A stretch of DNA of 7,955 nt, taken from contig JBNJEM010000359.1 of the NCBI GenBank assembly GCA_051745935.1, forward strand, positions 1-7,955, in the 5' to 3' direction. Made by a program: the position numbers and the translations under genes. The notes under the pieces were generated by a model. It made no database searches. It saw nothing but the letters and a program-made list of their open reading frames with translations, and was not told the origin of the DNA. This stretch comes from JBNJEM01 sp051745935. GTDB lineage: Bacteria; Planctomycetota; Planctomycetia; Pirellulales; Pirellulaceae. Below are positions 1 through 6,141 of this stretch, one piece after another; the stretch's first letter is position 1, and the number at the start of each line of letters is the position of its first letter.

Positions 1-158
1 CCGTCCCGGCGAAGGCCGCGAGTTCGGGCGTTCAAAGTGGGGTTTCTGTTAACCGTGCCCACCTATTCTGTGGGCTGAGCGTTTTGGTTGAACTTTTTGA
101 AAGGAACGGCCTCCCGACCGGGCATTTTTCGCCAATACCGCTTCACTTCATCCGGCGG
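1..158. other. Intergenic stretch, nothing recognised
   Basis: No frame here reads like a known protein, and no RNA gene is apparent. One small hairpin (stem GCCCAC at 57-62 with GTGGGC at 70-75, 7-base loop) is followed by TGAGCGTTTT. It could be a weak terminator of a gene lying before the window, but the T tract is short and offset. Confidence 0.5.
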
Positions 159-412
159 GGTAACCGTTCACGGGCAAAAGACCGATATCCGCGGACGTTC
201 GCACTTCCGTTGCACGTCTTGAAGGCGCGCTTTGTCAGGTGCAAATGCCACGGGCTTGTCCCGTGGTCCGTTACGTTCCACGCTACCGACGGCCAAGAGT
301 AGTCTTTCTGACCAGTTTGTAGCGGCGAACGTGACCCACCACGGGACAAGCCCGTGGCATCCATTCGGGCCTCGCGTGTCCAGGCCGTGTCGCGGCACCC
401 GTAACGGCCACC
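159..412 (+). mobile_element. 254-bp MITE-like repeat, copy 1
   Basis: This non-coding element matches 2337-2590 over its whole 254 bp with no net length change. The outer arms (86 bp at 159-244, 52 bp at 361-412) match copy 2 in reverse complement, at roughly three quarters identity by eye. The 116-bp core (245-360) matches copy 2 in the same orientation. The ends form imperfect terminal inverted repeats: GGTAACCGTTCACGGG at the left, and GGTGGCCGTTACGGG when the right end is read on the other strand. Flanking bases CGGCGG and CCGCGG could be a decayed target duplication, but this is weak. It encodes no transposase, so it would need one supplied in trans. The palindromes at the core edges also recall REP/BIME elements. 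The class is inferred; the repeat itself is directly visible. Confidence 0.75.
245..360. repeat. Core of copy 1 bounded by a perfect 23-nt inverted repeat
   Basis: Positions 245-267 and 338-360 are perfect reverse complements, with a 70-bp spacer. Each arm is also a small hairpin: CCACGGG, a 5-base loop (CTTGT or ACAAG), then CCCGTGG, at 248-266 and 339-357. Two REP-like palindromes facing each other is the organisation of BIMEs, which are mobilised by RAYT transposases in other bacteria. That link is inference, as no RAYT gene is in the window. In copy 2 the palindromes are degraded (the left one reads CCACGGGGTGG). Confidence 0.8.
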
Positions 413-458
413 CCGCGGGAAGCCATTTCGTTGAATCCATTCTCCAACCACGCCCCAT

Positions 459-486
459 TTGACGTTGGAGCATCTCCGACTATAAT
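459..486 (+). promoter_or_regulatory. Sigma-70-type promoter ahead of the B12 riboswitch
   Basis: TTGACG at 459-464 and a perfect TATAAT at 481-486 are separated by 16 bp, close to the housekeeping consensus. Transcription would start near 493, a few bases before the first conserved riboswitch segment, which is the expected geometry. The promoter lies just after the repeat ending at 412 and is the only convincing one in the window. Confidence 0.75.
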
Positions 487-498
487 CCCAGGCTGACA

Positions 499-700
<202 letters not shown>

Positions 701-771
701 TCGGTATCGCGAAGAGTCCGCCCGAACGAGGTTGGACGCGATGACAATTCAATCCGCTCTCGCTTTGCCTT

Positions 772-794
772 CCGCTTTTGAAGCGGCGTTTTCC
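772..794 (+). terminator. Hairpin in riboswitch leader, possible weak terminator
   Basis: CCGCTT (772-777) pairs perfectly with AAGCGG (781-786) across a TTG loop, followed by CGTTTTCC. It lies about 75 bases after the B12 box, a plausible place for an expression platform. Only four consecutive T residues follow, so it is the weaker of two candidates. Confidence 0.25.
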
Positions 795-846
795 GAAGCA
801 AACGCGCGGATGCTCATCGGTTCGACCCACCGGGAACCGCCATTCC

Positions 847-882
847 GCGCAGACAACTCTTCGCTGTCCGACTGCGTTTTTT
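847..882 (+). terminator. Candidate riboswitch-controlled terminator with T6 tract
   Basis: CGCAG (848-852) pairs with CTGCG (872-876). Inside it ACA (853-855) pairs with TGT (865-867), leaving a small one-sided bulge. Six T residues follow at once (877-882). The structure ends 31 bases before the GTG start at 914, so termination here would silence the first gene. The stem is interrupted and of modest strength. No alternative antiterminator pairing was established, so its role as the expression platform is inferred. Confidence 0.4.
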
Positions 883-913
883 CGCTTAGAGAAAAGACAA
901 CGAGGAGATTGTC

Positions 914-1873
914 GTGCTCGGTATTCTTTTGTTTCCGTTTTGTCGCGCGCATTTTCGGTCCATTGAATTCGCGGAGTTTGCGTGCCACGCTTCCGGTCGT
1001 CCCTGGTATTCGCGGCGGGGATTCACGCTGATCGAACTACTGGTGGTGATTGCCATTATTGGAATTTTGGTGGCGTTGCTGCTTCCGGCGGTGCAAGCGG
1101 CGCGCGAGGCCGCCCGCCAAACCCAATGCAAAAGCAACCTGCGGCAGTTGGTCTTGGCCTGTCACCTTTATACGGACACTCATGGGGGGTATTGGCCTCC
1201 GGCCTCGGATACGACGGGCAACCGCCGCTGGTTTGGAGCGCGGGATTCGGCCGACGAGCCGTTCGATTCGCACCGAGGCCCTCTGTCTCCCTTTTTCGAA
1301 AACAGCGTGGGGTTAAAACGCTGTCCTTCCTTTGGTAACTTCACGCGCGACCAACAGGGAAACCCGTGTAACGGGAACGCCAACGCCTTTGAAGCGGGGA
1401 GTGGCGGCTACGGTTACAACCATAATTACGTGGGAGGGACATGGTACAAACACGGTTGGGCTTCTCCCCTATCGCGGACTGTCTCGACTCAAACGCGCGA
1501 AATCGGCTCACTGGCCCGGACCGTCGCGTTCACCGATACCGCGTTTACCTGCGGAAACCCCGATTCGGTGGCCATCGAATACAGCTTTGTCGAGCCGATC
1601 TATTTCGTGAACGGTCCGCATCCCCTGTTGGAACCGGCCACTCCCTGGCAAGCCTCACCGTCGATTCATTTCCGTCATGGCGGCAAAACAACCAACGTCG
1701 CTTGGTGCGACGGTCGGGTGACAACGGCCGTCATGTCGGGTACGACAGGAGGGAGCAGCTATTACGGAGGCGAACCGCACGAGTTGAACATCGGTTGGTT
1801 CGGCCCGCTGAGTAGCAACGTCCTGTTCGATAACCGGGACAAGTTGGAAGCCGATATGGGAGGGGTGCGTTGA
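914..1873 (+). CDS. DUF1559 protein with prepilin-type N-terminus, under B12 riboswitch
   Basis: This 319-residue protein has a type IV prepilin-like N-terminus: basic RRG (34-36) followed by FTLIELLVVIAIIGILVALL. Cleavage is expected between Gly36 and Phe37, with the conserved Glu at mature position 5 (Glu41). The following VQAAREAAR..CKSNLRQL block is the hallmark of planctomycete DUF1559 proteins. Near the C-terminus, RHGGKTTNVAWCDG gives the family's H-X-DG motif (His255, Asp266-Gly267), with ten intervening residues instead of the usual nine. The GTG start is supported by GAGGAG at 902-907, six bases upstream. The pre-cleavage leader of 36 residues is longer than usual. The mature part contains about six Cys residues. 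It is the first gene after the riboswitch and overlaps the lipoprotein gene by one base, so B12-repressed co-expression is likely. The family's biochemical role is unknown; a surface or periplasmic pseudopilin-like assembly is inferred. Confidence 0.9.
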   Translation: MLGILLFPFCRAHFRSIEFAEFACHASGRPWYSRRGFTLIELLVVIAIIGILVALLLPAVQAAREAARQTQCKSNLRQLVLACHLYTDTHGGYWPPASDTTGNRRWFGARDSADEPFDSHRGPLSPFFENSVGLKRCPSFGNFTRDQQGNPCNGNANAFEAGSGGYGYNHNYVGGTWYKHGWASPLSRTVSTQTREIGSLARTVAFTDTAFTCGNPDSVAIEYSFVEPIYFVNGPHPLLEPATPWQASPSIHFRHGGKTTNVAWCDGRVTTAVMSGTTGGSSYYGGEPHELNIGWFGPLSSNVLFDNRDKLEADMGGVR

Positions 1874-2226
1874 TGAGAAGCATTCCCTTCCTATTTGTTC
1901 TTGCGGTGTGTGTCGGGTTGAGCGGCTGTGGGGAGCCGGAAGAGCCGGTGACCATGTTTCACGACAATTACCTCAACGTGATCGACCATGAGGGACAACA
2001 AGAAGCGGTTCCAGCCGATGAGATCGTTGACCAGGAAACCGGTGAACCACGAGTACAAAGCGTTTGGGTGATCGATCGCCGGACCAATGAAAAAACATGG
2101 ATCTCGGTTGAGGAACTGGTTAACGCGCCTCCGTCGATGAGCCGCTATCAACCCGTCATGCAGGCCGAGGCGGACGCGATCTCGAATCGGCCTCCCGCGC
2201 CGGCGCAGGAAAAGACTTCGGATTAG
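1873..2226 (+). CDS. Small lipoprotein co-transcribed with the DUF1559 gene
   Basis: This 117-residue protein of unrecognised family starts with Met-Arg, a hydrophobic stretch and the lipobox L-S-G-C. Cys19 is the predicted lipidated residue, followed by Gly-Glu-Pro-Glu-Glu. The rest is acidic and has no transmembrane segment. It includes a short segment rich in Val, Trp and charged residues (SVWVIDRRTNEKTWISVEEL) and ends in a Pro/Ala-rich tail. ATG 1873 is chosen over TTG 1870 because GGGAGGGG (1858-1865) is ideally spaced to it and ATG overlaps the preceding TGA by one base. It would be anchored to a membrane facing the periplasm. The coupling to the DUF1559 gene under a B12 riboswitch suggests the two act together, possibly in corrinoid capture, but no sequence motif proves this. 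Confidence 0.8.
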   Translation: MRSIPFLFVLAVCVGLSGCGEPEEPVTMFHDNYLNVIDHEGQQEAVPADEIVDQETGEPRVQSVWVIDRRTNEKTWISVEELVNAPPSMSRYQPVMQAEADAISNRPPAPAQEKTSD

Positions 2227-2280
2227 CTTGAGAATTCTGTTTGTTTGAGGACTTCGCGCCCTTCCCAGGGAGACGACAAA

Positions 2281-2336
2281 ATGACCGGATACACGTTGCT
2301 TATCGGGAACATTGATCGCAGGGCCTTTTCGGAAAC
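2281..2336 (+). pseudogene. Orphan gene start cut off by repeat copy 2
   Basis: ATG 2281 has a strong ribosome binding site (AGGGAGA, 2267-2273, seven-base spacer). It opens a frame reading MTGYTLLIGNIDRRAFSET before entering the repeat at 2337, where it runs to a stop at 2431-2433 through repeat sequence. A strong start leading into a mobile repeat looks like a truncated gene. The best guess is the original 5' end of cobT, whose own frame emerges from the other side of the repeat without a start codon. In CobT proteins about 30-35 residues precede the KPxGSLG motif, which would fit. However, simple excision of the repeat does not join the frames, so an added small indel or another gene is possible. 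Confidence 0.35.
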
Positions 2337-2590
2337 GGTAGCCGTTCGCGGGTGCCGCGACACGGCCCGGACACAAGAGGCCGGATGGATGCCACGGGGT
2401 GGTATTGCGGTCCGTTACGTTCCACGCCATTGACGGGCCAGCCGTGGTGGGTCTGACCGGTTTGCAGCGGCGAGCATGAACCACCACGGGACAAGCCCGG
2501 CCGTTTGCATTTTGAAGCGCCTTCTTTCAAGATGTGGAACGGACGCGCGAACATCCGCGGATATTAGCCTCTTGCCCCTGAACGGTTACC
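2337..2590 (-). mobile_element. 254-bp MITE-like repeat, copy 2 (arms inverted)
   Basis: This is the same 254-bp element as 159-412. Its short arm is on the left (2337-2388), the core at 2389-2504 and the long arm on the right (2505-2590). It is called minus strand because the arms are reversed relative to copy 1, though the core keeps the same orientation. Its terminal inverted repeats are GGTAGCCGTTCGCGGG and, read from the right end on the other strand, GGTAACCGTTCAGGGG, identical at 13 of 16 positions. It is bordered by GGAAAC (2331-2336) and GGAAAG (2591-2596), a possible target duplication with one mismatch. No protein is encoded. Its insertion separates an orphan gene start from cobT and accounts for the 2227-2600 gap, which otherwise shows no gene. 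Confidence 0.75.
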
Positions 2591-2644
2591 GGAAAGGGAA
2601 CAACTATTCTCGACCAAGAACGCATAGACCGCCACCTGAATCAG

Positions 2645-3667
2645 TTGACCAAGCCACGCGGGAGTCTTGGCAGGCTCGAAAAGCTGGCTGCGCGCCTGTG
2701 TCAAATCCAGCAGACATTGAAACCGGAAACGACTCCTCGGCGATTGGTCCTTTTCGCAGGGGATCATGGCGTTGCCGCCTCGGGCGTGACGGCCTGGCCT
2801 TCGGCTGTGACGGGTTTGATGATTCAGAACATTCGCAACGGAGGGGCTGGCTCGTCGGTACTGGCTGCACGGACGCGGACCGAGGCCGTCTTGGTCGACG
2901 TCGGTTCGATATCGGGAGAAACAGCGGAGCGATTTGAATCGGGGGATGGACTGTCCAAGCCAGATCCCCGTTTTTCCGTTGTGTTCCGAAACCGCCGCCT
3001 CCGAGCGGGGACCCGCGATTTGTCCCACGAGTCGGCTTTGACTGGGGCGGAATTCGAGCAGGCCTTGGAGATCGGCCGTCAGGAAGCGCGGACCGCGGCC
3101 GCGGACGGAATCCAAATCGTCGCCACCGGCGAGATGGGAATCGGTAATACGACCCCATCGGCCTGTTTGTCGATGTTGTTGGCGAACGTGGAATTACAGA
3201 ACGCCGTCGGACGAGGAGCGGGAGCCGACGAAATCACATTGGAGCGCAAACGGCAGGTGGTTCAAGAGGCCGTCGAGCGTGCTCGAAAGCTATGGAAAGT
3301 CGATTCGTTGACCGCCCTGGCTTCGGTCGCTGGTCTGGAGATTGCCGCCATCGCCGGCTTTTTCCTCGAAGCGCGTTCCGCCGGATTGACAATTATTCTC
3401 GATGGATATGTCACCACGGCCGCGGCTCTCATCGCCCGGCACATACGACCCGGCATCGAGGAGTCCCTGATTGCTTCGCACCTCTCGGCCGAACCCGGGC
3501 ATCGGATGGTTCTCGAACATCTCGGGCTGACGCCTTTTCTAGAGTGGGATCTGCGGTTGGGCGAAGGGACGGGCGCTTTGTTATTGATGCCCTTGCTCGA
3601 TGCCGCCGCGGCCGTCGTCGGGCGCATGGCCACCTTCGCCGATTTGGGTATTCAATCGACTGGATAA
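2645..3667 (+). CDS. cobT: Nicotinate-nucleotide:dimethylbenzimidazole phosphoribosyltransferase
   Basis: CobT transfers phosphoribose from nicotinate mononucleotide to dimethylbenzimidazole (or a similar base), giving alpha-ribazole phosphate for the cobalamin lower ligand. From TTG 2645 the protein has 340 residues. Family motifs are KPRGSLGRLE at the N-terminus, FAGDHGVAASGV, GEMGIGNTTPSA (Glu163), ILDGYVTTAAAL, HLSAEPGHR and LRLGEGTGA. Glu307 in the last matches the catalytic Glu317 of Salmonella CobT. Homology clearly extends upstream (ILDQERIDRHLNQL before TKP), yet between the in-frame stop at 2579-2581 and TTG 2645 there is no ATG, GTG or TTG. Start options are therefore TTG 2645 without a clear ribosome site, or a rare ATT at 2606 preceded by AAAGGG. 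The 5' end abuts repeat copy 2 and was probably damaged by it. The catalytic body looks intact. Confidence 0.9.
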   Translation: MTKPRGSLGRLEKLAARLCQIQQTLKPETTPRRLVLFAGDHGVAASGVTAWPSAVTGLMIQNIRNGGAGSSVLAARTRTEAVLVDVGSISGETAERFESGDGLSKPDPRFSVVFRNRRLRAGTRDLSHESALTGAEFEQALEIGRQEARTAAADGIQIVATGEMGIGNTTPSACLSMLLANVELQNAVGRGAGADEITLERKRQVVQEAVERARKLWKVDSLTALASVAGLEIAAIAGFFLEARSAGLTIILDGYVTTAAALIARHIRPGIEESLIASHLSAEPGHRMVLEHLGLTPFLEWDLRLGEGTGALLLMPLLDAAAAVVGRMATFADLGIQSTG

Positions 3668-4000
3668 CGAAACATGAACGAACTCGAACGAGTGGGACTT
3701 GGCAACTGGCATCCATGGGGAACGTCCCTTGTGGCGGGCGGGGCGTGGGGACGCTGGATGGTTTCAGGAGGCATGGTTCGGCGTCCTCCCCTCCAAAATC
3801 GTAACAGCCTTTCCAGCGACATCGGCGGTCGTTTGCCTCTTCAAGGAACTGGCCGTCGCCACCCTTGGGTGCCTGCCCGCCGCCGTCCCTTTCGCCGTCT
3901 TGATGTTCGGGCATTATCTATTGGCGATCCGTCTGTTGGTTCCGGCGCTCGCCTGTTTTGTCCATTGCGCGCGCTCGACGTCGGGAGGTGTGACCGGCGA

Positions 4001-4207
4001 GGCCTCGGTCGTAAGTTCGTCGGATGCTCGCAGTGTCGAAAAAAGCGGTGCCACGCACCGTTTCCGCTCTGCCTAAAACAGAACAGGCACATTCGTGGTC
4101 TCCTTCATTCGCGCGGTGCGAAGATGGCCGATTTTGGGGCCCGCGCGAATTAAGTTGACCGCGAATACGGCCTCGGTCGTAAGTTCGTCGGATGCTCGCA
4201 GTGTCGA
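4001..4207 (+). repeat. Perfect 39-bp direct repeat, two copies 168 bp apart
   Basis: Positions 4001-4039 and 4169-4207 are identical over 39 bases, starting GGCCTCGGTCGTAAG and ending CTCGCAGTGTCGA. The first copy is also the left end of the element in cobS. Perfect identity contrasts with the decayed terminal repeats and target duplication, which points to a recent duplication, gene conversion, or conserved function of this terminus. The 129-bp segment between the copies (4040-4168) shows no gene. Confidence 0.9.
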
Positions 4208-4338
4208 CATAAATCGATCGTGGAAAAGTCCAGGTTTGGGGCTTCAATAGCGTAAAATCGCGGACCTTTCTTAGGAGCCGATAGAGTGAACAAACACCCC
4301 TCCTCTGGTCTCGCGCGGACCAAGTCATGGCCAAGGCC
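4001..4338. mobile_element. 338-bp non-autonomous element inserted in cobS
   Basis: The limits are set by the cobS reconstruction and the ends. The left end GGCCTCGGTCGTAAGTTCGTC and the right end read on the opposite strand, GGCCTTGGCCATGACTTGGTC, agree at 15 of 21 positions, giving imperfect terminal inverted repeats. The flanks GACCGGCGA (3992-4000) and GACCGCCGC (4339-4347) agree at 7 of 9, consistent with an aged 9-bp target duplication. No convincing protein is encoded, so it is MITE-like. It carries a second copy of its left terminus at 4169, suggesting two units inserted in tandem or a nested insertion. It shares no obvious sequence with the 254-bp element. Confidence 0.65.
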
Positions 4339-4467
4339 GACCGCCGCTTGTCTGGGCTGCATGGGCTATCTCAGCCAGGTTCTGGTGCTGCTGGCGGCCG
4401 CGGCGGATTGGGAATCATGGAGTTGGGTATCATGAACCCCAAACTGCTCTAAAGGTTTACGTTTGCC

Positions 4468-5070
4468 ATGGCCACAATCAACTTGATATTAGGCGGCGCC
4501 CGCAGTGGAAAGAGCCGATTCGCCCAACAGTTGGCGGAGAAGGTGGGAGGCGATGACGTCCTCTTCGTGGCGACCGCTCAAGCCGACGATGGCGAAATGA
4601 CCCGGCGGATTCAGAAACATCGAAAGTCCCGCCCCGCCGGTTGGGAGACCCTGGAAGTCGCCCATAACGTCGGAAAAAAATTGACTGAAAGAGACAAGAA
4701 GAATCGAGTGATTCTCATCGATTGTCTCGTCCTGCTCGTCAGCAACGTGCTTCTGAATCAGGGAGACGAGCCGGAACCAGAAACCGCCGAGCAGGGCATG
4801 CGGACTGAAGTGGACTTGCTTTTGAAGGCCTGCCGGGAGTCCGCCGAGACTGTTATCATTGTATCGGGAGAGGTTGGCCAGGGACTGGTGCCGGATAATC
4901 CCTTGGGTCGACTGTTCCGCGACCTGCTCGGCTGGGCCAATCAGCGGATTGCGGCTGAAGCTTCAGCCGTTTATCTGCTTGTCGCCGGTTACGCGGTCGA
5001 AGTCAAATCGCTGGCGCGAAGCGTCGAACAAGCCGCCGCCGAATGTTCTTCTTTTTCCAGCCCAGACTGA
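4468..5070 (+). CDS. cobU: Adenosylcobinamide kinase / adenosylcobinamide-phosphate guanylyltransferase
   Basis: This cytoplasmic bifunctional enzyme phosphorylates adenosylcobinamide and then transfers GMP from GTP to give adenosylcobinamide-GDP, the CobS substrate. The 200-residue length is near the family norm. It shows the P-loop GGARSGKS (9-16), then ATAQADDGEMTRRIQKHRKSRP. His51 in that block corresponds to the guanylylated His46 of Salmonella CobU. DCLVLLVSNVL and EVGQGLVPDNPLGRLFRDLLG follow, then ANQRIAAEASAVYLLVAGYAVEVK. The usual V-S-N-E-V-G is V-S-G-E-V-G here, an unusual Asn-to-Gly change. ATG 4468 has only a weak, distant AAAGG upstream (4451-4455). The gene follows the cobS remains by 32 bases and ends three bases before btuF, so it belongs to the same transcription unit. 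Confidence 0.95.
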   Translation: MATINLILGGARSGKSRFAQQLAEKVGGDDVLFVATAQADDGEMTRRIQKHRKSRPAGWETLEVAHNVGKKLTERDKKNRVILIDCLVLLVSNVLLNQGDEPEPETAEQGMRTEVDLLLKACRESAETVIIVSGEVGQGLVPDNPLGRLFRDLLGWANQRIAAEASAVYLLVAGYAVEVKSLARSVEQAAAECSSFSSPD

Positions 5071-5073
5071 CCA

Positions 5074-6141
5074 GTGAGTTTCATGAGATTCCTTTCCACG
5101 AATTCCTTCATCCTGGTTTTGATTCCGACGATCCTTGCCGGTTGCCAGGAAGCGGAGACGTCTTTGTCTTCGGCTCGGATGAAAAAGGACCGGGGGTCTT
5201 GGAATGCCGATGCTCCCAACCCGTCTTCCTCCGTTTCGTCGCAAGAATTCCCTCTGACGATCCGCGACAGTCTCGATCGCCAAATCAAGCTACCTCGTGA
5301 ACCGAAGCGCATCATCTCGATCGCTCCCAAGAACACCGAACTCCTTTTTGCCGTCGGTGCCGGTGAACAAGTCGTGGGAGTGACCAGTTATTGTAATTAC
5401 CCACCAGAGGCTCAAGAAGTAGATCAGGTGGGGGGGTTTTCGACTCAAAGCTTGAGCATCGAAAAGATCGTCAGCCTGAAGTCCGATTTGATCTTGGCGG
5501 CCGGCAGTTTTCACGATTCGCTTATTGGCGAATTGGAACGGCTGCAGATCCCGGTCGTGGCCATGGGAGGCGAATCGATTTCCGACCTTTTCGAAGAAAT
5601 CCAACAGGTGGGCCGAATCACCGGTCATGCGCGACAAGCCGAGCGACTCGTCCGCTCCCTGCGAAAAGAGATCGACGGGGTGAAAGCGACCGCCCAAACG
5701 ATTCCCAAAAAAGAACGAGTCACGGTTTTCTACCAAGTCTGGGAAGAACCCCTGTCGGCAGCCGGCCCTCGGTCGTGCGTCGGGGAGTTGATTGAAATCT
5801 GCGGCGGCGTGAACGTCTTCGAAGAGGAATCGAGGCCCTATACCCCCATCAGCGAAGAGGTCCTGTTTGACCGCAATCCCCAGGTTATCCTGGCCCCCAG
5901 GGCCCACGATGTTCCTGTCACGGTGGAAAGCATTGGCCAAAAACCGGGGTGGGACCAGCTGCGGGCGGTCCGAAACAACCGAATTCATTTGATTGGCGGG
6001 GATCTAGTCTCGCGTTGCGGCCCGCGCGTCGTCCATGCGTTGAAGCAAATAGCCCATGCCCTCTATCCTAGCCATTTCGAGAAGCCGGATGCTCCTCCGA
6101 CCGGCCGGTCATCTTCGAAGGCAAAGGGGCAGGCCCCATGA
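5074..6141 (+). CDS. btuF: Cobalamin ABC transporter substrate-binding lipoprotein
   Basis: This 355-residue protein is of the BtuF/FhuD/FepB (periplasmic-binding type III) fold. It captures corrinoid and delivers it to BtuCD. The N-terminus has a hydrophobic stretch and lipobox I-L-A-G-C (Cys24 from the GTG start), so it is a membrane-anchored lipoprotein. The binding domain begins near FPLTIRDSLDRQIKLPREPKR. It continues with ISIAPKNTELLFAVGAGEQVVGV, SYCNYPPEA, the linker helix around SLRKEIDGV, and a second lobe with VFYQVWEEPLSAAG and GGVNVF. The C-terminal tail is Ser/Lys-rich and atypical. GTG 5074 gives the longest frame; ATG 5083 is an alternative, and neither has a strong ribosome site. 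It overlaps btuC by four bases (ATGA). Corrinoid specificity over siderophore rests on the cob neighbours and family likeness, not on a diagnostic residue. Confidence 0.9.
   Translation: MSFMRFLSTNSFILVLIPTILAGCQEAETSLSSARMKKDRGSWNADAPNPSSSVSSQEFPLTIRDSLDRQIKLPREPKRIISIAPKNTELLFAVGAGEQVVGVTSYCNYPPEAQEVDQVGGFSTQSLSIEKIVSLKSDLILAAGSFHDSLIGELERLQIPVVAMGGESISDLFEEIQQVGRITGHARQAERLVRSLRKEIDGVKATAQTIPKKERVTVFYQVWEEPLSAAGPRSCVGELIEICGGVNVFEEESRPYTPISEEVLFDRNPQVILAPRAHDVPVTVESIGQKPGWDQLRAVRNNRIHLIGGDLVSRCGPRVVHALKQIAHALYPSHFEKPDAPPTGRSSSKAKGQAP

Larger units (their letters stand above)
3678..4435 (+). pseudogene. cobS: Broken cobS (cobalamin synthase), 5'-truncated and split by an insertion
   Basis: CobS is the membrane enzyme that joins alpha-ribazole (phosphate) to adenosylcobinamide-GDP. 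One frame from 3678 gives a hydrophobic segment (LAVATLGCLPAAVPFAVLMF) and then CARSTSGGVTG, the CobS C-terminal GGxTGD motif. The reading then enters a 338-bp element. Past it, in another frame, CLGCMGYLSQVLVLLAAAA (about 4349-4405) matches the family's closing helix and stops at 4433-4435. Deleting 4001-4347 (the element plus one target duplication) joins GA to T-TGT-CTG and restores V-T-G-D-C-L-G in one frame. The repaired frame has only about 136 residues against roughly 250 in the family. The N-terminal HLDGLAD-type motif is absent from all frames after cobT, so the 5' part is also deleted. It is very unlikely to be functional. Confidence 0.8.

Noticed and set aside
57..85. Hairpin as an intrinsic terminator of an upstream gene
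   Set aside because: The stem is only six base pairs, the T tract is short and separated from the stem, and no coding end is visible before it.
732..1031. Open frame of 99 codons between the riboswitch and the DUF1559 gene
   Set aside because: It starts inside the leader, has no clear ribosome site, covers both candidate hairpins, overlaps the DUF1559 gene out of frame, and its translation resembles no family.
914..1873. Annotation as a type IV pilin or type II secretion pseudopilin
   Set aside because: The N-terminus is prepilin-like, but the DUF1559 block and C-terminal H-X-DG motif put it in the planctomycete-type family. No pilus assembly genes are nearby.
2227..2600. A second B12 riboswitch or promoter just before cobT
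   Set aside because: No B12 box or conserved aptamer blocks, and no convincing -35/-10 pair, were found; the space is filled by the 254-bp repeat.
4001..4207. Possible CRISPR array from the 39-bp direct repeat
   Set aside because: There are only two copies, the 129-bp spacer is far too long, there are no cas genes, and the repeat coincides with the terminus of an inserted element.
5290..5988. Long minus-strand frame (232 codons) opposite btuF
   Set aside because: It is an antisense shadow of a strongly conserved gene, with no ribosome site and no family resemblance.
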